Positions 34,365-41,991 of a DNA stretch of 64,000 nt are shown here, in pieces; positions within the stretch are counted from its first letter, which is position 1, and every line of letters starts with the position of its first letter. The translations under genes were made by a program, and so were the position numbers. A model generated the notes under the pieces. The model had not been told where the DNA came from, made no database searches, and worked only from the letters and a program-made list of their open reading frames with translations. The DNA comes from Dermatophilaceae bacterium Sec6.4 (GTDB lineage Bacteria; Actinomycetota; Actinomycetes; Actinomycetales; Dermatophilaceae), in assembly GCA_039636865.1 (NCBI GenBank), contig CP144172.1, forward strand, positions 2,170,001 to 2,234,000. The letters run 5' to 3'.

Positions 34365-34856
34365 ATGACACACCCGGACGCCCCAGACCCGCGACCGCCA
34401 TCCGCTGGACGCGGGCGTGCCGGCCGGCACGCCCGCGGGTTGCTTGCGGTACTTGTCGCGCTCATCGTCGGAGTCGTTGTCGGCGGGGCCATCGTGGCGG
34501 TCTACAGCGGCAGCAACGAAGTCGCCGTGCCCGCGACGAGCGTAAGCGGGTCGGCCGGGTCGCCTACGGCGCCGGGCACCACGGCATCCGCGACATCGCC
34601 CACGGGGGGCGCCGACGTGCAACTCAGCGCCGCGTGTGTGCGGGCGGTGAACGACGCCCAGGATGCCTATACCGCGATCGGTGGGTTGGATGCGGCGGTC
34701 CAAAAACTGGACCTCACGAAAGTGGACGGCATCATTCGCCAGGTGCAGGTCATCCAGCGCAGGCTGAAGGTCGATGTTCCTGCCTGTCACGCTGGAATCC
34801 AGCTGCCGAGCGACTCGGTCCGTCCAACGCCCACCGCAACCGTCACAACCGGTTGA
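34365..34856 (+). CDS. single-pass membrane protein with extracytoplasmic domain, unknown function
   Basis: A 163-residue protein: a basic, Pro-rich cytoplasmic N-terminus, one helix (LLAVLVALIVGVVVGGAIVAVYS), a Ser/Thr/Pro/Gly linker of about 40 residues, then a small helical domain with two Cys residues (SAACVRAVNDAQDAY...VPACHAGIQ) that could form a disulfide outside the membrane. No family recognised. Divergent from the MMPL operon and sharing operator site 9, it may be part of the same envelope function. The ribosome-binding site is weak. Confidence 0.6.
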   Translation: MTHPDAPDPRPPSAGRGRAGRHARGLLAVLVALIVGVVVGGAIVAVYSGSNEVAVPATSVSGSAGSPTAPGTTASATSPTGGADVQLSAACVRAVNDAQDAYTAIGGLDAAVQKLDLTKVDGIIRQVQVIQRRLKVDVPACHAGIQLPSDSVRPTPTATVTTG

Positions 34857-34936
34857 GACCACGACCGGCGGCGCTCGCGGGCGCAGGCGAGTCCGATGAA
34901 CACCAGTGCAGGTGCCGAGAGGGAGGGGCGGCGTTT

Positions 34937-35977
34937 TCAATCTGCCCGTTGGACAGGCATGGGGCGGGTTCTGTCCAGCCACCAGACGGCGGCGGCGTGC
35001 GGGACGGTCAGGGCTGCGAGGATCGCCAGGTCCTGCGCGACGAATTGGTGCAGGTGCCCGTGCGCAGCGCCGAACCAGACGAAGGTGATGACCGTCAATG
35101 CTGCGACGGTGGGCAGGGCAGCAGCGATTGCAAATCGGCTCATGGGGCGGGTCAACCGGCCACGTGACAGGTCTCGGCGGTTGGCAGGGTTCTCGGCGAG
35201 CAGGACCATCAGGTGCCGCACGGAGTGCCAGGCCCCGAAGTACACCCCCAACGAGACGGCTGGAGGTGCGAGCGCCATCAATGCCACCAGGAGGGCCGTT
35301 TCGCCGGCTTGGAGGTAGGTCCTGTTCCTCAGGTGCATCACAATGACCCCGGCCGTCACCACGAGGACGATCCCGCTCGCAACCGTGGCAGCAGTGGGAG
35401 TCAACCCCCAGTGAGTGTTGGGTGCGAACGCGCGCAGGTAGGGGATGACCTGGTTCTGGTGGGTGGTGATGGGTAAGACGACGACCGCGCCCCCGGCCAG
35501 TACCCACCCCCACTGGCCGGCTGCTCGGTACCCGTCGCGGATCTTGGCAAAGGTGGCCTCGCCCGTCCCGAAGTGCACTGCGGAAAGAACCAGGAACACA
35601 CTCAGGCCGACGGTCCGGAACCTGGCGATCATTACCCAGGAAAGGGCTGCGAGCAGGGCGTAACCCAGGGCCGTTACCGCCAACCTCGCGGTGCTGGTGG
35701 CGCGCCGGCGGTACAGGGGCAGCAGGTGGTCCACGGCGCCGTGCGGGACCCCTATCAGTAATCCAACCACCAGGACGCCCGTACCAGCCCTGTCCCACAG
35801 GTGTGGTGCGGCCACGGTGATGACCAACGCGGCAGTGGCGATGGTGATGCTCGCAATGCTTCCGGCGCGGGTGGTCGCTGCGAAGGCTGGGCCGTTGGTG
35901 GCGTCCGCTGTCACCGCCCTGGGCGTAGCGGCCCAGGGCGGTGACAGCGGAGGCTGGGCGTGGCCCAGGTCGCTCAT
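34937..35977 (-). CDS. blh: Brp/Blh-family beta-carotene 15,15'-dioxygenase (retinal-forming)
   Basis: A 346-residue integral membrane enzyme. The family's iron-binding His motifs are all present: GVPHGAVDHLL, LSAVHFGTGEATF, FGAWHSVRHLMVL and TVPHAAAVWWL, spread over eight or more helices. It cleaves beta-carotene symmetrically to two retinal molecules, the chromophore of the adjacent rhodopsin. The ATG at 35977 lies four bases past the rhodopsin stop, so the genes are co-transcribed. The N-terminal about 35 residues are polar and not conserved in the family, and their codons hold a perfect 21-bp hairpin. No carotenoid synthesis genes occur in this window, so beta-carotene must come from elsewhere. 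Confidence 0.92.
   Translation of the reverse strand: MSDLGHAQPPLSPPWAATPRAVTADATNGPAFAATTRAGSIASITIATAALVITVAAPHLWDRAGTGVLVVGLLIGVPHGAVDHLLPLYRRRATSTARLAVTALGYALLAALSWVMIARFRTVGLSVFLVLSAVHFGTGEATFAKIRDGYRAAGQWGWVLAGGAVVVLPITTHQNQVIPYLRAFAPNTHWGLTPTAATVASGIVLVVTAGVIVMHLRNRTYLQAGETALLVALMALAPPAVSLGVYFGAWHSVRHLMVLLAENPANRRDLSRGRLTRPMSRFAIAAALPTVAALTVITFVWFGAAHGHLHQFVAQDLAILAALTVPHAAAVWWLDRTRPMPVQRAD
35904..35951 (-). promoter_or_regulatory. 21-bp perfect hairpin just after the rhodopsin gene, inside the blh 5' coding region
   Basis: 35904-35924 is perfectly complementary to 35931-35951 with a 6-base loop. It begins about 30 bases after the rhodopsin stop codon and covers roughly codons 9-25 of blh. 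No T-run follows, so this is either a leaky terminator without T-run, an mRNA 3'-end stabiliser, or a translational brake on blh. Confidence 0.8.
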
Positions 35978-35981
35978 GTGC

Positions 35982-36899
35982 TCACAGACCGCGGCGGGTG
36001 CGGTGTGTCCCATCCGTCTCGGTGCCTGCGTCTTGCACACCACGGTGGGGGCTCAGGAGTTCGTCATTGACCCAGATCGGTTCATCTGAGCCGGGCAGTC
36101 CCTCGGCCATATCGGCGGCGGTGCGCATTTTGGCCACCTTGTGGATCAATGCTCCGAAGCCGACCTTGGCGATGATGTCTGCCGCGGAGAACGCGAGCTG
36201 GATGACGACGGTCCACCAGCCACCATGGAAGAAGATCGGAATCAGGTACACGATCGGGTAAACCACGAACGTGGACAACAGGACCGTCATGGCCAGTACG
36301 AGGGTTCTGCCGGTGACCTCGGGTAGTTCTTTGGCCGATTTCAACACTGCCGGTACCAGCGCGACGTACAGGTAGATGAAGAAGACCATGCTGATGGCCC
36401 ACCACAGCCACAACCAGCCGGTACTGCCACCGTGGTCGAAGACCTGTGAGCCGAGGTACCCGGTGATGATCATCAGGAACGAGGCGGCGATGGTGCTGGC
36501 GCGCAGCGTGCTGAGTTTTTTGCCAACCAGGGTCGTGACGGCCAACAGTTCGATCGTCAGCAGTGGAACGGTAACGGTCCAGTCGAAGTAGCGCGGGGAG
36601 ATGCTGAACAAGGCACCGGGGTTGGGCAGGTAGCGCCCACCGGCGAAGGTGTACCCGGTGTCGACCTTGAGCAGGATCACCGCGTAGGACAGTGTCGCGA
36701 TCGCGGTAATGCACATGCTGGCCAGTACCGCGGGGCGGTAGCGGGAGCTGACCTCGCCTTTGGTGCACACCGAGTGCAGGAAGGACGCGAACAACGCGAA
36801 CGCTGTCACGACCACGGCGTAGAAGATCAGGTCGTACTGATTGGAGGACAACACCGCTGTCTCTGGCGGTGTGCCCGTCATAAGTGAACTAAATCCCAT
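35982..36899 (-). CDS. microbial rhodopsin, proteorhodopsin-like (DTE motif)
   Basis: A 305-residue seven-helix protein. Helix C reads SPRYFDWTVTVPLLTIELL, giving Arg103, Asp106 (Schiff-base counter-ion), Thr110 and Glu117 (proton donor): the DTE set of outward proton pumps. Leu114 stands at the proteorhodopsin colour-tuning position, predicting green absorption. Helix G has FSAADIIAKVGFG with Asp241 and the retinal-binding Lys245. The helix-B His that pairs with the counter-ion in proteorhodopsin (His75) appears to be Ser or Tyr (TLSYAV). The C-terminal tail of about 45 residues is polar. It would use light to pump protons across the membrane. GAAGGG precedes the ATG. Confidence 0.93.
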   Translation of the reverse strand: MGFSSLMTGTPPETAVLSSNQYDLIFYAVVVTAFALFASFLHSVCTKGEVSSRYRPAVLASMCITAIATLSYAVILLKVDTGYTFAGGRYLPNPGALFSISPRYFDWTVTVPLLTIELLAVTTLVGKKLSTLRASTIAASFLMIITGYLGSQVFDHGGSTGWLWLWWAISMVFFIYLYVALVPAVLKSAKELPEVTGRTLVLAMTVLLSTFVVYPIVYLIPIFFHGGWWTVVIQLAFSAADIIAKVGFGALIHKVAKMRTAADMAEGLPGSDEPIWVNDELLSPHRGVQDAGTETDGTHRTRRGL

Positions 36900-36941
36900 C
36901 AGGGATATCCCTTCGAAACAAGTGGTTTACGGAGCCACCCA

Positions 36942-36970
36942 TTAATACTTCAAATATTGTTGTACAGCAA
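36942..36970 (-). promoter_or_regulatory. rhodopsin promoter overlapped by island operator site 10 (TTGTTGTACAGCAA)
   Basis: On the minus strand, TTGCTG (36970-36965) and TATTAA (36947-36942) are separated by exactly 17 bases, a near-consensus housekeeping promoter, predicting transcription from about 36935 with a leader of some 36 bases. The operator core (36957-36970; TTGCTGTACAACAA on this strand) covers the -35 box and part of the spacer, the classic place for a repressor. Confidence 0.75.
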
Positions 36971-37039
36971 CTTACTCGAACGAAACCCCCTCTCCCCCAG
37001 GGGGACCGGATCCGTTTCAACGTGGCCGTCTTACGCCGA

Positions 37040-38053
37040 TCACGTCGAGGCCTTCAGGGTGCTGAGTGACCAGTGGATCAGACCGAGCGCGACAAGACTC
37101 CAGACGGCAAAGGCATCCCAGAAGATCACCAGGGAGACCGTGTGCAGTGCGGGCATCCCCAGTGACCGGGCGACGGCCTGGGTTGCCGTCGCGTACATGC
37201 CGAGCGGAAAAACTGCTGACCACCACGCTCTCGCGAAGCGCAATCCAGCCCGACGATGGTCCAGGCTCCACATTTCGGCGTAGAGCAGCACCGGGATCCA
37301 CGCACTGGCCAGGATCCAGGCCAGTAGGGTCACCGTGCGCGCGGCGGGTAGGAGCGGGTGCAGCGATCCCGTGACGTGCAGTGCTGTCATCGCGGTGATG
37401 ATTTTCGCGCCCGCCAAGGCGTTGATGGCCAGCGCTCCCATCAGGATCCAGCTGTCCGGCGTTACGTCCCTAGGAGCCAGCCGTGCGCAGATCGCCCGAC
37501 TCAGGATCAAGCCGGTCGTTACGCCATAGAGGAGTATGGCCAGCAGCCATGCAGCGGCGGCCAGCACGATCCAGCCATCCCAGTGATGCTGGACCGTGAG
37601 GTCGGATGCGGTGATCGCCAGGCCGGCGGTGCCTACGCTGGGCAGCAGCCATCCGCCGTGTGCGTGCTGACGCAGTGCGCGCAGCGGGCGCGAACGCACG
37701 TCACCGGCAGCCAGTGGCGCGAGAATGAGCCACCCCAGCGCCGCCGCGCCGCCGAGCAGCGCCATCACGACATGATGCTGCGTCAACCGGGTGCCCAGAA
37801 CGGCGCAGGCAGCCACGAAAGTGAACGACAACACGGCGACATCGGGGGAGCGAGCATGACGCACGGCCTGGCCGGGATCGATCAGGGCCCGCCACGCCGC
37901 ATCGAGGGACAACATGAGGAACGCCAGAGCCGCCACGACGGTGAGGGAATCGTCGATCACGTTGTACCCGTGATCACGTGCGGCAATGGCGACGATCCCG
38001 GTAGCCATGACGACCGCGAAGACGTCAGGGGGCAGTTCGAGACGCTTCATCAT
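37040..38053 (-). CDS. TDT-family transporter (TehA/SLAC1-like)
   Basis: A 337-residue protein with about ten helices. The start PPDVFAVVMATGIVAIAA is the signature of the tellurite-resistance/dicarboxylate transporter family, and later segments (GALAINALAGAKIITAM, WWSAVFPLGMYATAT) agree. Members export or conduct anions such as malate, sulfite or chloride. It follows the sugar-epimerase-like gene by nine bases and ends 140 bases before the rhodopsin operon, so it is the last gene of the operon starting at 41907. A sulfite or organic-acid role is plausible but not shown. Confidence 0.85.
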   Translation of the reverse strand: MMKRLELPPDVFAVVMATGIVAIAARDHGYNVIDDSLTVVAALAFLMLSLDAAWRALIDPGQAVRHARSPDVAVLSFTFVAACAVLGTRLTQHHVVMALLGGAAALGWLILAPLAAGDVRSRPLRALRQHAHGGWLLPSVGTAGLAITASDLTVQHHWDGWIVLAAAAWLLAILLYGVTTGLILSRAICARLAPRDVTPDSWILMGALAINALAGAKIITAMTALHVTGSLHPLLPAARTVTLLAWILASAWIPVLLYAEMWSLDHRRAGLRFARAWWSAVFPLGMYATATQAVARSLGMPALHTVSLVIFWDAFAVWSLVALGLIHWSLSTLKAST

Positions 38054-38062
38054 GCGGGCTCC

Positions 38063-38974
38063 TCACGATGGCGGTGCAGTGATGCCCCATGTCGAACTGG
38101 TCGACTGCCCGGGTGCGAGCATCAACAGCCCCTCACCCGACCGGCGTGCACCCGGCGCGCAGGTTGCCGGCTTCACCCCAAGAGAAGTGCGGAAGTGAGG
38201 TGGAGCCTGCGTATGAGAGGTGTAGACCTCGATGAACGGGTAGCTCTGGTCCACCCACAGTGCGGTCGTTGCGCCGCAGCGATCGGTCAACCACAACCAC
38301 GCCCGACCGTCCGCGTCGCGATGAAATCCCGTGAACGCAACCTCCAGATTCTGCCGACCGATAGCGGCTGCCGATGAGAAGTCGAACTCTGATCCGCACG
38401 AGGCTTGCGTGGTGAGCGCTGCGCTGTGCGGATCGGTCGAAATGTAGCGATCGGCTGCGATGCGCAGGTGGCACGCGTCGATCCTGGATCCGAACTTCAG
38501 ATAGGGCTGGTGGGCGGCAGCGTAGGAGCAGGTCTGGATCCCGGTATTGACGGCCGTCGTGCATACGGTGAGTCCGCTGCGGCTCAATTGGTATTCGACG
38601 CTCACGTCGAGACAATCGGCTCCATTTCGGGTCGATCTGACATCCACGCCCAGCAGCACATGATGATCACTCTGCTCTCGGCAGATCCAGCGCTGCGACC
38701 GCGGCAGGTGTACCTCGTCCGTGCCCGCCGTGCCCGCCGTGCCCGCCGTGCCCACCGTTCGCACAGGTGACCGGTCCAGCGACGTGATGAGCGGGAGCCC
38801 GCGCGCGCCCGTGCACCCGACGTGACGCGAGTACCCGTCCAGAACTTCCCGCCCGTCGACGCTGAGCATGCGCAGGCCCGCGCCTACTTCGACGACCGTC
38901 GCCCGCCACGGGCCTCGGGTCAGCTGGAACTGCCGACCCGAGGGTGACTCGTCCTCGGCCCCGTGATCGCGCAC
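38063..38974 (-). CDS. aldose-1-epimerase-like protein, apparently missing part of the active site
   Basis: A 303-residue protein with a galactose-mutarotase-type beta-sandwich pattern: GPWRATVVEVGAGLRMLSVD at the start, SVEYQLSRSGLTVCTTAVN, AAAHQPYLKFGS (corresponding to the HPYL motif but with an inserted Gln) and WLWLTDRCGATTALWV. The stretch that should contain the first catalytic His and the PWPNRI motif (normally about 60 residues) is shortened and replaced by a TAG-repeat segment encoded by a 9-bp tandem repeat. The protein may be inactive or may bind a different sugar. GTG start three bases after the GMC gene's stop; same operon. Confidence 0.65.
   Translation of the reverse strand: MRDHGAEDESPSGRQFQLTRGPWRATVVEVGAGLRMLSVDGREVLDGYSRHVGCTGARGLPLITSLDRSPVRTVGTAGTAGTAGTDEVHLPRSQRWICREQSDHHVLLGVDVRSTRNGADCLDVSVEYQLSRSGLTVCTTAVNTGIQTCSYAAAHQPYLKFGSRIDACHLRIAADRYISTDPHSAALTTQASCGSEFDFSSAAAIGRQNLEVAFTGFHRDADGRAWLWLTDRCGATTALWVDQSYPFIEVYTSHTQAPPHFRTSLGVKPATCAPGARRSGEGLLMLAPGQSTSSTWGITAPPS
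38721..38756 (-). repeat. 9-bp tandem repeat, four copies, in coding sequence
   Basis: Unit GTGCCCGCC three times plus GTGCCCACC, in frame, encoding a Gly-Thr-Ala run in the epimerase-like protein. Slippage here can change the length by whole tripeptides without breaking the frame. Confidence 0.85.
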
Positions 38975-38977
38975 TGC

Positions 38978-40693
38978 CTACCTACGCGCCGACTCCGGCG
39001 CGCGCGACCCCGCTCGGACAACCGGGTCATCGCTCATCGCGACGCCGGACGCCATCTGCTGGGCCAGTCGGGAGGCCAACGACATGATCGTCAAGGCGGG
39101 ATTGGCGGAGCCCTGCGTCGGGCATACCGAACCGTCGGCGATGAACAGGTTGGGCACGGCCCAGCTGCGGTGGTTGGCATCGACCACGCTGTTGCTCGGG
39201 GCCGAACCCATCCGCGCTCCGCCCACCAGGTGCGCGTACCGGTGGATCGTCAGAATGTCCTGGCTGCCGGCGGCGTGCAGGATGTCCTTGATGATCTTGG
39301 TGGAGTACTCAACGTTGGCGTGGTCGTTGTCGCACAGCGAATAGTCCATCCGTGCGATCGGAATCCCGTAGGGATCCGTCTCGTCGGCAATGGTGATCCG
39401 GTTGTCCGGTTGGGGCAGTAGCTCGTTCAGCACGCCAATCGTGGTCCAGTGGTTGTAGTCGCGCATGTATTCGCGCATTGCCCGTCCCCAGTGCCCGTCG
39501 GCCAGAACGTGTTCGGCCCAACCGATCGGCAGCGGTGAGACCGTCTGGATGGAGAAGCCGCGCTTGAAGCCTCGCGAGGAGTCGGTCTCGTAGAACTGTT
39601 CGGAGGAGATCTCCGGTGGCGGCGCTTTGTACATCCGCAGCTCTTCAGGGAATCGTCCGGCGGTCTGGCTGGCGCCCTGCACCATGATGTAGCGCCCGAC
39701 CTGGTCCTCGTTGTTGCACAGGCCATTGGGGAACCGCGCGGACGTGGAGTTCAGTAACAGGCGCGGTGTCTCGATCGAGTAGCCCGCGACGGCGACGAAC
39801 TTCGCGCGCTGGATGATCTCCTTTCCACCGATTTCCTGGTGGTAGATGACTCCTTTGGCCTTGCCGGTGGACTGGTCTATCTCGATGCGGGAGGCCATGC
39901 AGTTCGCCCGGATCTCCACCGAGTGCGACAACGCGTCGGGCAGGTGGGTGACGTACGGGCTGGCCTTGGCGTTGACCTTGCAGCCCTGCAGGCAGTACCC
40001 GCGGTAGATGCAGTGCGGGCGGTTGCCGAAAGTGCCGTTGACGATGCCGACCGGACCGACCCGCATCTCGATACCGGCTTTGCGGGCGCCCTCCCACAGT
40101 TTGGCAGCGGCGCCGGACACCGGGTGCGGGGAGAACGGATACTTGTGCGGATATCCCCACGGCCAGTTCTGCCCGGCCACGGGTAGTTCGGCCTCGACCT
40201 GCTCGTAGTGCGGGCGTAGGTCCTCGTAGCGGATCGGCCAGTCGGCGCCGACACCGTCATCGGTCAGGGTGGAGAAGTCGCTGGGGTGGAAGCGCGGGGT
40301 GTATCCCGCGTAGTGCACCATCGACCCACCGACGCCGCGACCGGAGTTGTTCTTACCGAGTTCGATCGGGTCGGACCCGCCGATGATGCGCTTCTGGGTC
40401 CAGTACAACTCGTGCGAGCCGGCCTCGTCGGAGACCCAGTCCTCGTCGGGGTGCCAGAACGGACCGGCCTCCAGGATGACTACCTTCCACCCTTGGCGGG
40501 CCAGTCGTTGAGCGAGCACAGACCCGCCCGCGCCCGCACCGATCACGACCAGGTCGACCTCCTCGTCCGGGGAGTACTGCCGCATCGTGTCCTGACCCGG
40601 CAGGTCGCGCGAGTGCACGTCCAGCAGGAACCGGGAGTCATTGTCCTTAGGTCCTACCGCGCCCTTGAGCAGGCCGCGTAGTAAATCGCTCAT
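38978..40693 (-). CDS. GMC-family oxidoreductase (gluconate/sorbitol-dehydrogenase-type large subunit)
   Basis: A 571-residue flavoprotein with the FAD-binding VVIGAGAGGSVLAQRLARQG and ILEAGPFW, NSGRGVGGSMVHYAGY, a central CIYRGYCLQGCKVNAK segment, and the C-terminal HLVGGARMG and PNLFIADGSVCPTQGSANPA. It matches the large subunit of membrane-bound gluconate 2-dehydrogenase-type complexes that oxidise sugars or polyols and pass electrons to cytochrome or quinone. The ATG at 40693 overlaps the small-subunit stop (ATGA), confirming the pairing. No separate cytochrome c subunit gene is present nearby. Confidence 0.9.
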   Translation of the reverse strand: MSDLLRGLLKGAVGPKDNDSRFLLDVHSRDLPGQDTMRQYSPDEEVDLVVIGAGAGGSVLAQRLARQGWKVVILEAGPFWHPDEDWVSDEAGSHELYWTQKRIIGGSDPIELGKNNSGRGVGGSMVHYAGYTPRFHPSDFSTLTDDGVGADWPIRYEDLRPHYEQVEAELPVAGQNWPWGYPHKYPFSPHPVSGAAAKLWEGARKAGIEMRVGPVGIVNGTFGNRPHCIYRGYCLQGCKVNAKASPYVTHLPDALSHSVEIRANCMASRIEIDQSTGKAKGVIYHQEIGGKEIIQRAKFVAVAGYSIETPRLLLNSTSARFPNGLCNNEDQVGRYIMVQGASQTAGRFPEELRMYKAPPPEISSEQFYETDSSRGFKRGFSIQTVSPLPIGWAEHVLADGHWGRAMREYMRDYNHWTTIGVLNELLPQPDNRITIADETDPYGIPIARMDYSLCDNDHANVEYSTKIIKDILHAAGSQDILTIHRYAHLVGGARMGSAPSNSVVDANHRSWAVPNLFIADGSVCPTQGSANPALTIMSLASRLAQQMASGVAMSDDPVVRAGSRAPESARR

Positions 40694-41418
40694 GAATCTC
40701 CCCTGACAACGTCGGACGGGTCTTCGCTGGTCGAGCCGTGTGTCTCGAATGGTTCGGTCGTGCTCGTCGGGCCCAGTCGCATGTAGCCGCGTGGGTAGGC
40801 GGGGCCGCCGAAACCGATCTCGTTCCACGCCCACGGGTGGGAGTAGAACCCGGAGAGGATGGCACGCAGGCAGACGCTCCAGGCCCGCGACGGATCCATC
40901 TGGTCCCAGGGGCCGCCGGACAGCTTGCCGCCTGCGAAGTCGGCGATGATGGCTTCCTGCTCGGGCAGTGTCGCGGCGGCGAAGCTGTCGGCGCCATGTG
41001 CCGAGGCTGCATGGTCCAACCCGCGCAGGGCTGCCTTCCACGTGTCGCGGTCATCGGGCATATCGGCGTACTGGTAACCGTCCAGTTGGCCGGTCGCCAT
41101 CTTCTGGTCGATCGATTCGGCGACCGGCACGCGTGGTTCGCCGTCCTGGGCGAGTACGACATCGCAGAACGCGCGGAGGGTTTGCTCCTCGTCGGTGTCG
41201 AAGAACTGCATCGGACCGGTGGGCTCCAACCGGGCAAGCACCACCTTCGTCGTTGCGTGGTCCCACGTATCGACCGCCGACAGCACGTCGAAGTCGGGGT
41301 ATCGCCCGATCATCTGCGGGCTGACGCCGACCCGTTGTCGCGGCAGCCACGAAGGGTGTGGCGGCTGACCGTCAGCGCGTAAATTGGGTAGGTGGGAGGG
41401 TTTGCGGAAGTCGGGCAC
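40690..41418 (-). CDS. gluconate 2-dehydrogenase subunit 3 family protein
   Basis: A 242-residue protein with FDTDEEQTLRAFCDVVLAQD, VPVAESIDQKMATG, WKAALRGLDHAASAHGADSF, DFAGGKLSGGPWDQM and GFYSHPWAWNEIGFGGPAYPRGY, the pattern of the small subunit of GMC dehydrogenases. I see no Tat signal; many homologues carry one and export the whole complex, so this pair may work in the cytoplasm. It starts six bases after the stop of the upstream membrane protein and is translationally coupled to the GMC gene. Confidence 0.88.
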   Translation of the reverse strand: MPDFRKPSHLPNLRADGQPPHPSWLPRQRVGVSPQMIGRYPDFDVLSAVDTWDHATTKVVLARLEPTGPMQFFDTDEEQTLRAFCDVVLAQDGEPRVPVAESIDQKMATGQLDGYQYADMPDDRDTWKAALRGLDHAASAHGADSFAAATLPEQEAIIADFAGGKLSGGPWDQMDPSRAWSVCLRAILSGFYSHPWAWNEIGFGGPAYPRGYMRLGPTSTTEPFETHGSTSEDPSDVVRGDS

Positions 41419-41424
41419 GACGGC

Positions 41425-41907
41425 CTACTTCTCGCGGCGCAGGACGGATGCCAGCAGGCCCATCCCGCCGACCATGGCCATCAGTCCGGGGGCTGAAATC
41501 GGTGGCCCCATCGGCAGGTTGTACGTCCACAACGCGAAGCCGCCCGGCTTCCGAGCGACACCCCGTGCGTGGTAGTACTCGCCGACCAGTCCGTTCAGCA
41601 TGAAGATTCCCGAGGTGATCGGCAGAGCAGTCTTGGCCCACTTCTTACTGAAGACGCCGCCGATACCGGCGATGACAAGCGGCGGGGTCACCAGGATCGG
41701 ACTCCACATCACCTTGTTCCCGAAACTGGCCTTGTAATGCGACAGATAAACCTCCGAGCACGTCACCACGGCGGCGAACGCGGTCAACCCCGACAGGGAG
41801 CGTTCGAACCTTCCGTACTCGACATTGGTCAACAGTGTGTCGAGCAGATGCTCGGCTGCGGGTGCCAGCGCAGTGGTGTTGTCTGACAGAGCGACCGGTG
41901 TGTGCAT
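41425..41907 (-). CDS. four-helix membrane protein preceding the GMC dehydrogenase
   Basis: A 160-residue protein with four hydrophobic segments (LTAFAAVVTCSEVYL, ILVTPPLVIAGIGGVF, TALPITSGIFMLNGLVGEYY, LMAMVGGMGLLASVL). Between the third and fourth it has a conserved-looking HARGVARKPGG...NLPMGPPISAPG loop. Such proteins commonly stand next to GMC/subunit 3 pairs and may anchor or hand on electrons, though no heme motif is obvious. The ATG at 41907 is chosen for its CGAAGGAGAT site. First gene of the operon through 37040; operator site 11 is 85-98 bases upstream. Confidence 0.7.
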   Translation of the reverse strand: MHTPVALSDNTTALAPAAEHLLDTLLTNVEYGRFERSLSGLTAFAAVVTCSEVYLSHYKASFGNKVMWSPILVTPPLVIAGIGGVFSKKWAKTALPITSGIFMLNGLVGEYYHARGVARKPGGFALWTYNLPMGPPISAPGLMAMVGGMGLLASVLRREK

Positions 41908-41991
41908 GCGATCTCCTTCGTCGTCGACATGACCTGTGCGGGGCGCCGTCGTAGAGCGGTGGAGAGGCACAGCAGGCACTGATCAGGACGT

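Noticed and set aside
38721..38756. Possible CRISPR-like or minisatellite array
   Set aside because: Only four 9-bp units without spacers, in frame within a gene; simple slippage repeat.
40694..41041. Upstream extension of the GMC oxidoreductase frame by 116 codons
   Set aside because: The extension is Arg-rich, overlaps the small-subunit gene in another frame, and the ATG at 40693 gives the family-typical N-terminus and an ATGA overlap.
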